Below are positions 25,128 through 31,252 of a stretch of DNA of 40,562 nt, piece after piece; within the stretch, counting starts at the first letter, position 1; every line of letters begins with the position of its first letter. Origin of the DNA: Acetatifactor muris (GTDB taxonomy: Bacteria; Bacillota; Clostridia; Lachnospirales; Lachnospiraceae). The notes under the pieces were generated by a model. The model saw only the letters and a list, made by a program, of their open reading frames with translations. It ran no database searches and was not told the DNA's origin. A program made the position numbers and the translations under genes. The stretch is taken from NCBI RefSeq assembly GCF_024623325.1, contig NZ_JANJZD010000041.1, forward strand, positions 1 through 40,562, given 5' to 3'.

Positions 25128-26633
25128 CTATCCGTATATCTTCTTCTCCCTGTTCAGCAGCCATACGCCTCCCACACCGAACGCCAGGCATACAAGGCAT
25201 ACCGGCCAGTTCACGAACACAGCTGCCGTACCCGGCTGATAGCTGATACTGTAAATCAGCACATTGGAGATAATATGTACGGCTACCGGCATCCGGAAAT
25301 CTCCAAAGTATTCAAATGCATACACCATGAGGCACCCCATGGCAAAAGCATAAATCCCCTGCACTGAATTGCCGTGGTACATGGCAAAAAAAGCGGCTGA
25401 CATAACCATGGCCGCAATGGGCTTCATATACCGCCTCACACAGCTGTAAATAATCCCCCGAAACAGAAGCTCCTCGGCAATGGGGGCAATAATGCCGAAG
25501 CAGATCAGCCCCAGAGGAAGCGCCACCGCATATTGCTTCTCCGCTACCGTCTGATAGGTCTCCGAACTGTTGATAACCCCTGTCAGTTCCAGAAGTGCAT
25601 TCAGACCCACTGCCAGTCCCACGGACGCAATCCCCATAAACAGATAGCTTTTCCCCGGCTCCTCCTTGATGTGGGTCAGCTTCATGTCATTGGCTGTTCT
25701 GGCAAGCGTCTTTTTCGCAATACCGAAGACAGCTGCCGCACCGGCCAGGATCCCGATCGTCGAGATAATCGCAGAACCGTTTCCCGTCACCTGCTCCAAC
25801 GCCCCTTCCGCATTGCGTATAAACAGAAAATCTCCTCCTGAAATGCTGTTGCCCAGCGTGGCCAGAATCACGACACCGATATTCAGACCAATATTTCTCA
25901 CCATGACAAACAGCAGAAACGGAAGCGCCAGCTGCCATATCCGCTGAAAAGTCGTAAGCTTCTCCGTCTCTTCCGTTCCCCGCAGAAGGAATTTCTGCAG
26001 CTCTCCCACAGAACGGACAATGTAATCGGCTCTGGCCTCCTTCAGCTCATCCATACTGCCATAACCGTAGGCGACACCCACTGCTTCCACACCGTAAGCA
26101 TGAGCGCCTTCCACATCATGGCGGCGGTCGCCGATCATGTATACTTTGCTCTTGTCCACCGGCTTCTCACCAAACAGCTGACGCACGGCTTCCTCCACCA
26201 CTTCAGCCTTATCCGTTCTGGTTCCGTCCAGCTCGCTTCCCACCACGACTTTAAAGTATTTGGCAATGTTGAAATGCTCCAGAATCTGCTGCACAAACAC
26301 AGTGGGTTTACTGGAGGCAACCGCCATAAACATTCCTTTGGAATTCAGCGCCCGCAGCATCTCGGGGACCCAGGTATACAATTCATTCTCGAAAATCCCC
26401 TTATCCCGGAAACGCTCCCTGTATTTCTCGATTGCAGCTTCCGCCTGCACTTCGTCCATCTGATAAAATTCCATAAAACTGTCCTTCAGGGGCGGCCCGA
26501 TAAAAGGCTCCAGCCTGTCCAGATCAGGCTCATCAATTCCAAAAGAAGACAGCGCATACTGTACACAGGTACAGATCCCTTCTTTGGGGTCTGTCAATGT
26601 TCCATCCAGGTCAAATAAAAGATAATTTTTCAT
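25128..26633 (-). CDS. Fusion of a HAD phosphatase with a CPBP-type membrane protease (501 aa)
   Basis: Residues 1-215 are a Gph-like HAD hydrolase: nucleophile and acid Asp8/Asp10 in FDLDGTLTD, Ser/Lys motifs near 107-109, and IGDRRHDVEGA at 167-177. Residues 230-495 are a multi-pass membrane domain with the CPBP (Abi) motifs AEELLFRG (Glu387-Glu388, Arg392), the histidine in FFAMYHGN (His420) and HIISN (His453, Asn457). CPBP enzymes are intramembrane proteases, including Rce1-like ones; the HAD part should face the cytoplasm. The start codon directly abuts the greA stop (TAA-ATG), so translation is coupled. The combination is a genuine single reading frame without internal ribosome-site evidence. 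Substrates of both halves are unknown. Confidence 0.9.
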   Translation of the reverse strand: MKNYLLFDLDGTLTDPKEGICTCVQYALSSFGIDEPDLDRLEPFIGPPLKDSFMEFYQMDEVQAEAAIEKYRERFRDKGIFENELYTWVPEMLRALNSKGMFMAVASSKPTVFVQQILEHFNIAKYFKVVVGSELDGTRTDKAEVVEEAVRQLFGEKPVDKSKVYMIGDRRHDVEGAHAYGVEAVGVAYGYGSMDELKEARADYIVRSVGELQKFLLRGTEETEKLTTFQRIWQLALPFLLFVMVRNIGLNIGVVILATLGNSISGGDFLFIRNAEGALEQVTGNGSAIISTIGILAGAAAVFGIAKKTLARTANDMKLTHIKEEPGKSYLFMGIASVGLAVGLNALLELTGVINSSETYQTVAEKQYAVALPLGLICFGIIAPIAEELLFRGIIYSCVRRYMKPIAAMVMSAAFFAMYHGNSVQGIYAFAMGCLMVYAFEYFGDFRMPVAVHIISNVLIYSISYQPGTAAVFVNWPVCLVCLAFGVGGVWLLNREKKIYG

Positions 26634-27137
26634 TTAAAAACTCCTAATCTTATCATTTCCGTCATCTGTGGATTTATCGATACGGATTATTTTCACCTCA
26701 TAGCCAGTGGACGCGTTTACCTGCACAGAAACGGTATCTCCTTCCTTTTTCCCCAACAGCGCCTTGCCCAGAGGACTTTCATTGCTGATCAGATTTTCCA
26801 GAGAATTTCCTCTGACTGTGGTTACAATTTTATAGGTCTCCACGGAACCATCGTCTGCGAATTCCACCGTGACAGTATTGTTGATGCCAACCTCATCCTC
26901 CGCGGACTCCTCGGAAATCACCTTTGCCGTCCTGATCATTCTCTCCAGATAGCGAATCCGGCTCTCATTCTGGTTCTTGAATTTCTTCGCCGCATAATAT
27001 TCAAAATTTTCGCTCAGGTCTCCCTGGGCCCTTGCCTCTTTTACATCCTCCAGCGCTTTGGGACGCACCACCAGCTTCCGGTGCTCTATCTCCTCTTCCA
27101 TCTTCCTGATATCACCGGGTGTCAGTTCATCATACAT
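26634..27137 (-). CDS. greA: Transcription elongation factor GreA/GreB family (167 aa)
   Basis: The N-terminal coiled coil carries the acidic tip GDLSENFEYYAAK (Asp40, Glu43), which reaches the RNA polymerase active site to trigger transcript cleavage. The C-terminal FKBP-like domain has NESPLGKALLGKKEGDTVSV. The length is near the usual 158. GGGAG lies 8 bases before the ATG. It is followed without spacing by the HAD-CPBP fusion gene. It may be a second GreA paralogue, since Clostridia often have more than one; the symbol is therefore less sure than the family. Confidence 0.9.
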   Translation of the reverse strand: MYDELTPGDIRKMEEEIEHRKLVVRPKALEDVKEARAQGDLSENFEYYAAKKFKNQNESRIRYLERMIRTAKVISEESAEDEVGINNTVTVEFADDGSVETYKIVTTVRGNSLENLISNESPLGKALLGKKEGDTVSVQVNASTGYEVKIIRIDKSTDDGNDKIRSF

Positions 27138-27265
27138 AATTCAGTCTCCCGCTCCTCTTCCGGAACCGCGCTCCCTTTTTCTTCCCCCTGCGCTTCTATG
27201 TCCGCTTCTGCATTCTTCTGTCTTTCCGGAGTAAATTCCCGCGATTCCTTTCCTTCTTTCCCTTT
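27122..27265 (-). other. In-frame coding-like tail after the mraY-like TAG stop
   Basis: After the TAG at 27266-27268, the same frame stays open for 47 codons (KGKEGKESREFTPERQKNAE, later ETELCMMN) and overlaps the greA start. It is rich in Glu/Lys/Arg, as a cytoplasmic C-terminal tail would be, and has no start codon or ribosome site of its own. It may be a tail lost by a nonsense mutation, or simply a chance reading of purine-rich spacer. Confidence 0.3.
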
Positions 27266-28231
27266 CTACATTCCGATGCCGTACACAACCGCCACGGCCA
27301 GTATAATCTGAATAATGGCAAAACGGAATACCGTCTGCGTATTGGACCAGCCCCATATCTTCCGCACATGATCATGAAGGGGCGTACGCACTTTCTTCAG
27401 AATGCGGATCTTCCCCATACGAAGCAGCGACACCTTAATCAGCCCCAGACCGCCGTCCAGAATCAGCACCAGCGCCACCGGAATATACAGAAGGGGTCTG
27501 CCCGTTTTCAGCACGGCAATGCTGATAAAAAGTCCCATGGCCCGGGATCCCGCATCTCCCATCAGCAGCCGGCTGGGAGTGGCATTATACCACAGATAGC
27601 CCAGGATACAGGCCGCAAAAAGCAATATCAGAAATGAAAAGTCCTGCCCTGCCTCCAGAATCCGGTCCACCAGATAAATAGTTGTCATGGAAATAATCGC
27701 CAGGGTACCGGAAAGCCCGTCCACCCCGTCGGAGCAGTTGGTCACATTCACAGACACCCACACCAGAATCACCGCCAGCACGGCGAACAGTCCCTTCGGT
27801 ATCACAATTCCCATATGAAAAAAGGCCAGTTCTATGGCATTGGAATTATATTTCAGAAAAGTCATGGCCGTCAATGCCGCCACACATAAATCCAGAAATC
27901 CCTTTCTGAATTCGCCCCAGGGCATTTTCGAGGCATCATCCAGAAATCCTGTCATCATGCAGATGACAATCAGAATCAGATAGATGATAATCTCCGCCTT
28001 CAATGGGGTAAAAAGCAACGCCGCCGCCGTAAAAGCCAGTACAAAGATAATTCCGGCTCCCCTGGGTTTGCCGGCCGAGAGCTTGCCGTCATGGGCAAAT
28101 TCACGCCCGGCATCTTTCGGCAGATGCGATTCCAGCTTCACCGTGGCAACTACCGTGGCCACAAACGCAAACAGGATACCTCCCAGCGCAAGCAGAGACG
28201 AATACTTTTCCGATACAACAGCGTATAACAT
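27266..28231 (-). CDS. MraY/WecA-family phospho-sugar transferase, MraY-like (321 aa)
   Basis: A polytopic membrane enzyme that moves a phospho-sugar from a UDP-sugar to a lipid phosphate. It has the basic motif AGKPRGAGI (about 53-61), Asp98-Asp99 in GFLDDASK, NVTNCSDGVDGL at 162-173, GDAGSRAMGLF and the C-terminal HDHVRKIWGW. This is the MraY set, including the HDH-type motif. It sits next to greA and not in a cell-division cluster, so it may be the only mraY of the cell or a paralogue. The start has a GGGAG close by (4 bases). A promoter and palindrome lie at 28290-28323. Confidence 0.88.
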   Translation of the reverse strand: MLYAVVSEKYSSLLALGGILFAFVATVVATVKLESHLPKDAGREFAHDGKLSAGKPRGAGIIFVLAFTAAALLFTPLKAEIIIYLILIVICMMTGFLDDASKMPWGEFRKGFLDLCVAALTAMTFLKYNSNAIELAFFHMGIVIPKGLFAVLAVILVWVSVNVTNCSDGVDGLSGTLAIISMTTIYLVDRILEAGQDFSFLILLFAACILGYLWYNATPSRLLMGDAGSRAMGLFISIAVLKTGRPLLYIPVALVLILDGGLGLIKVSLLRMGKIRILKKVRTPLHDHVRKIWGWSNTQTVFRFAIIQIILAVAVVYGIGM

Positions 28232-28289
28232 ATGACTCCCATCCGCACCATTGTGCTGTTTCTTTTCTTATAGAGCTTGTACGAATATT

Positions 28290-28323
28290 ACGATTTTATC
28301 ACAAAAAAATCGTAAATGCAATC
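28290..28323 (-). promoter_or_regulatory. Promoter of the mraY-like gene with overlapping palindrome
   Basis: On the minus strand TTGCAT (plus 28318-28323) and TAAAAT (plus 28295-28300) are 17 bases apart. A perfect 10-bp inverted repeat, TTACGATTTT (28290-28299) and AAAATCGTAA (28308-28317), covers the spacer and the -10 box. The overlap is typical of a repressor site. I do not recognise the binding protein. Confidence 0.65.
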
Positions 28324-28358
28324 AAATACCAGTTCTGTCGCACTAATATACTGCCCCT

Positions 28359-28389
28359 GTTGCCGGGAGAGGCGGAAACGGCAACAGAA
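28359..28389 (-). terminator. Hairpin after the ABC-F gene, possible terminator
   Basis: CTGTTGCCG (28359-28367) and CGGCAACAG (28381-28389) form a perfect 9-bp stem just after the ABC-F stop codon. There is no U-run on the minus strand, so it may be an mRNA-end stabiliser instead. Confidence 0.4.
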
Positions 28390-28392
28390 GCA

Positions 28393-30063
28393 TCACGTTC
28401 TCAGCAATCCCCGGGGCGTCAGTTCATACACGGTATCACACACTTCCTCAATATATTTTCTGTCGTGGGAGACACTGATAATCGTTCCGCCGTACGCCTT
28501 AAGGACACTGCGGATCACCGGGTTGGACAAGGGTGAAAAATTCCGGGTGGGCTCATCCAGAATCAGCACATCCGCCCCTGACAGACTCAATTTCAGCAAA
28601 AATACTTTCGCCTTCTGCCCTCCGGACAGTTCCGCCGTCGGATGGCTCATTTCATCTGCGGTATATTTCATGGAACCCAGATATGTCCGTATCCGTGTCA
28701 GCTCCTCTTTCTCACCGGTGGTACATAAATACTCCACCGGTGTCCGGGACATATCCATAAGTTCCTCATAGTTCTGGGGCATATAAGCGGCATGAATATC
28801 ATCTCTGGCCAGAAGTTCCGCCGCAATCCGCCGCAGCAGAGTGGTCTTGCCCGCGCCGTTTCTTCCTGTAATGCAGACCTTCTCCGCACCTTTCACAAAC
28901 AGATCAATCTGTTCCGCCAGAATTTTTTCCTCACTTTCCGGCGCTTCCTGTCCATTCTCCTCCAGGCCTCCCCCGGAGCCGCCGCTTCCATTTCCCCGGG
29001 GCTCCTTCCCGTCACTGCCGCTCTCGCCGCCCCTCCGGCCTGTGTCCCTGTCATACCCTTCTGCCGCCCCTCCGGCTGTCAGTCTATCACAATGAAAATC
29101 CAGAACCACCTTTCCCGCAGGCATCCGGATATCCTGTCCGAATTTCAGGAAAATAGCCTCCTCTTTTTCCGGCATCTGCGTCATATTTTCCGCTTCCCTG
29201 TCAAATCTCCTCTCCATGGATTTCACTGCCTTCATTTTTTTCTTCAGCAGACGGCCTCCGCTGGGATTCTGCCTGGTAATATTCTCCTGATCATGGTCTA
29301 CCTTATCCATAATCCTGCGCAGCTTCTCCTGCCTGATATTCTCCTGTCTTCTGTCGTTTTGCGCCTCCTGCAGCTGTTTCTCCATCCCCGTCTCTCTCTG
29401 CTCCATATATTCTCTGTAGGACATATGTGCCACAGTATAACGGCACACGGTTTTCCGCCTGATCTGTTCCAGGTGAATGACCGTATTGGCCGTCCGTTCA
29501 ATCAGGATCTCGTCGTGGGAAACATACAAAACCGGCAGTGGGGATTCCCGGATAAATTCTTCCAGCCATTCCAGGGTCTCAATGTCAATGTCATTGGACG
29601 GTTCGTCCAGCAGCAGGATCGTGGGCCTTCCTGTCAGTATTCTTGCCAGCTGTACTTTCACCCTTTCCCCACCGGACAGCGTTCCCATCTTCTGTTCACT
29701 GTAAAATAATTCAGGCGAAAAATGCAGCTTTCTGGCCAGATCATTCAATTCCTTCGGATCATATTCCCAGAACAGCTCCTCTTCTGCAAAAAATTCACAG
29801 ACACTCTTTCCCCGTGCTTCCGGCTCCAGCTCCTGAGGCAGATACCCCAGTTTTTCCCCTGTATGAATACAGCTGCCCTCTGCCTCCGCATACGTCTCTA
29901 TGGCATCCGGGCTGTAAATCCATTTCAGGATAGTAGATTTCCCGTTGCCCTCCTCGCCGATCAGCACAGCCTTTTGGCCGGCATTCAGCACAAAGCTGAA
30001 TTTCTCCACAATAGTTCTCAGATCTTTTTTATGTGTCACTGTCAGCTCTTTTATCTGCAGCAT
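28393..30063 (-). CDS. ABC-F family ATPase (556 aa)
   Basis: Two soluble ABC domains without membrane helices. Domain 1 has GEEGNGKST (36-44), LSGGERVKVQLAR and LLLDEPSNDID. Domain 2 has GRNGAGKTT, ELSGGQKAKVFLLKL and LILDEPTRNFSPLSNP. The charged linker (about 215-300, MEKQLQEAQNDRRQENIRQE) is the P-site-tRNA interaction segment of ABC-F proteins. Members protect ribosomes from antibiotics or rescue stalled translation. Odd is a Gly/Glu-rich insert of about 40 residues (GGESGSDGKEPRGNGSGGSG) between the first strand of domain 2 and its Walker A. It follows the P-loop kinase gene after 59 bases, probably as one transcript. Which subfamily it belongs to is not clear. Confidence 0.9.
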   Translation of the reverse strand: MLQIKELTVTHKKDLRTIVEKFSFVLNAGQKAVLIGEEGNGKSTILKWIYSPDAIETYAEAEGSCIHTGEKLGYLPQELEPEARGKSVCEFFAEEELFWEYDPKELNDLARKLHFSPELFYSEQKMGTLSGGERVKVQLARILTGRPTILLLDEPSNDIDIETLEWLEEFIRESPLPVLYVSHDEILIERTANTVIHLEQIRRKTVCRYTVAHMSYREYMEQRETGMEKQLQEAQNDRRQENIRQEKLRRIMDKVDHDQENITRQNPSGGRLLKKKMKAVKSMERRFDREAENMTQMPEKEEAIFLKFGQDIRMPAGKVVLDFHCDRLTAGGAAEGYDRDTGRRGGESGSDGKEPRGNGSGGSGGGLEENGQEAPESEEKILAEQIDLFVKGAEKVCITGRNGAGKTTLLRRIAAELLARDDIHAAYMPQNYEELMDMSRTPVEYLCTTGEKEELTRIRTYLGSMKYTADEMSHPTAELSGGQKAKVFLLKLSLSGADVLILDEPTRNFSPLSNPVIRSVLKAYGGTIISVSHDRKYIEEVCDTVYELTPRGLLRT

Positions 30064-30122
30064 AATCCCTCATCTCCTTTCCTTTCAGCCAGTTTCGGCC
30101 CGCTCCCTCACCCAACGGCTTA

Positions 30123-30944
30123 TTACCGCCCGGAGAGGAGCCCTGTAAGCTCTTCTTTCTTCCAGCCTTTGGAGGGCAGAATCACCGCCTGTTCTCCAAC
30201 TACCTCTCTCAGAATACGCAGTTCCACCTGCTGCCTGTGCCTGAAATGCATAACCAGATCTTCAAAACCCGAACAGCCCCGCTCCCTTCCATAAGGAGAT
30301 TCTGTGAGATACTTCAGCATCAGGGGATACCACATTTCTCTTCCCCCGCTGTCACAGCGTTCCTTTCTGATGATTTCCGTGCTTTCCTCCAGTTTGTCAC
30401 CATACAGATACAGCAGGCGAAAATTCTCCTTTTGGACCTGACCGTACAGCCTTCGGTAAAAGGCCACAATTTCATCCTCGGACAACCGGTGATATAAAAT
30501 CAGATCTTCCACAATATTCTGCAGAAATGCACATTCAAACAGATATCCTGTCTCCGAAAACCGGCGATACCTCATGCGCACAATCTCCTCCAGCTCCTCC
30601 ACCGACTTTCTGCCATTGTAGATTTCAAACCGCTCCAGGTCCTTATGAAAGCCCGGAATCTCGGTCAGAATTCTGGTGTAGGTGACAATGCGGCGGTCAC
30701 CTTCTCTGAACGCGTTGGCCTCCAGCTCCTTTTTCAGAGAAGGGTATCTCTCTCCTGCGGCACGGTATTCTTCTTCCGTCATCCAGCTGCACCATGCAAG
30801 CTCCACAGGGGAATAGTCTCCTTCCCGGCACACATGCATATCCGGCCTCTTTTCTGCAATTGCCTGCAGGAGAGTTGACTTTCCCGTTCCCTGTATTCCC
30901 TCTATAAAAATGTTGTACACAGCTCTCTCCTTCTCTTTTTCCAT
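30123..30944 (-). CDS. P-loop kinase, deoxynucleoside/thymidylate-kinase-like (273 aa)
   Basis: Walker A GIQGTGKST at about residues 16-24 follows the strand YNIFIE; CREGDYSPVELAWC and FECAFLQNIVEDLILYHRL recall nucleoside-kinase-type folds. A late NYG/RRLYGQ part is not a standard lid motif. I cannot name the phosphate acceptor: nucleoside, or possibly a small molecule or antibiotic. The frame is open well upstream, but GGAG lies 9 bases before the ATG at 30944; an ATG two codons earlier is too near that site. The gene is behind a dedicated promoter, leader and terminator (30979-31252) and ahead of the ABC-F gene. Confidence 0.7.
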   Translation of the reverse strand: MEKEKERAVYNIFIEGIQGTGKSTLLQAIAEKRPDMHVCREGDYSPVELAWCSWMTEEEYRAAGERYPSLKKELEANAFREGDRRIVTYTRILTEIPGFHKDLERFEIYNGRKSVEELEEIVRMRYRRFSETGYLFECAFLQNIVEDLILYHRLSEDEIVAFYRRLYGQVQKENFRLLYLYGDKLEESTEIIRKERCDSGGREMWYPLMLKYLTESPYGRERGCSGFEDLVMHFRHRQQVELRILREVVGEQAVILPSKGWKKEELTGLLSGR

Positions 30945-30978
30945 TTTCATGTTCTCCCAGGTTCCAGTCCAACAGCAT

Positions 30979-31009
30979 AAAAAAAGAACTGTCTGTCGCC
31001 AAACAGTTC
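30979..31009 (-). terminator. Intrinsic terminator in the leader of the kinase-ABC-F operon
   Basis: On the minus strand GAACTGT (plus 31003-31009) and ACAGTTC (plus 30986-30992) form a perfect 7-bp stem with a 10-base loop, followed by seven T (plus 30979-30985). It lies after the promoter at 31224-31252 and 35 bases before the kinase start. It therefore stops transcripts from that promoter unless read through: an attenuator layout. Confidence 0.75.
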
Positions 31010-31019
31010 CATTACATAC

Positions 31020-31098
31020 CATAGCCTCATAAATTCAGAGCAAATACTGCAGCCCATGCCAAAGTACGGCGGATTTGCACACAAAAAGAGAGGCTATG
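31020..31098 (-). promoter_or_regulatory. Leader stem CATAGCCTC/GAGGCTATG upstream of the terminator
   Basis: CATAGCCTC at 31020-31028 is the exact reverse complement of GAGGCTATG at 31090-31098, with 61 bases between. The proximal arm lies only 11 bases before the terminator stem. It may help set which leader fold forms. A 46-codon frame (31167 down to 31027, starting MKVSTVGRNQLLF) covers the same stretch without a ribosome site. Confidence 0.4.
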
Positions 31099-31182
31099 AG
31101 AACATAATCCACTTTTGGCAACATGACAAAACAGCAGCTGATTTCTTCCCACTGTCGAAACCTTCATGTAATCAAAAGTAGA

Positions 31183-31194
31183 CTAATTCCGCAT
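31183..31194 (-). CDS. Three-codon leader ORF (MRN)
   Basis: ATG CGG AAT TAG is preceded at 7 bases by GAGAGG, the best ribosome site in the leader. It starts about 23 bases after the expected transcription start. An ORF this short can only serve as a ribosome-positioning device, as in antibiotic-responsive attenuators. Translation is predicted from the ribosome site alone. Confidence 0.45.
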   Translation of the reverse strand: MRN

Positions 31195-31223
31195 TTTTTC
31201 ACCTCTCTCATCAGAATGTACTT

Positions 31224-31252
31224 ATTCTATCATGACATGTCGCATTTGTCAA
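31224..31252 (-). promoter_or_regulatory. Strong sigma-A promoter for the kinase-ABC-F leader
   Basis: On the minus strand a perfect TTGACA (plus 31247-31252) and TAGAAT (plus 31224-31229) are 17 bases apart. The -35 box overlaps the stop codon of the GTPase-NYN gene at 31249-31251. Confidence 0.8.

Noticed and set aside
31020..31217. T-box riboswitch before the kinase gene
   Set aside because: No T-box consensus or specifier-loop arrangement is visible; only the terminator and small ORFs are supported.
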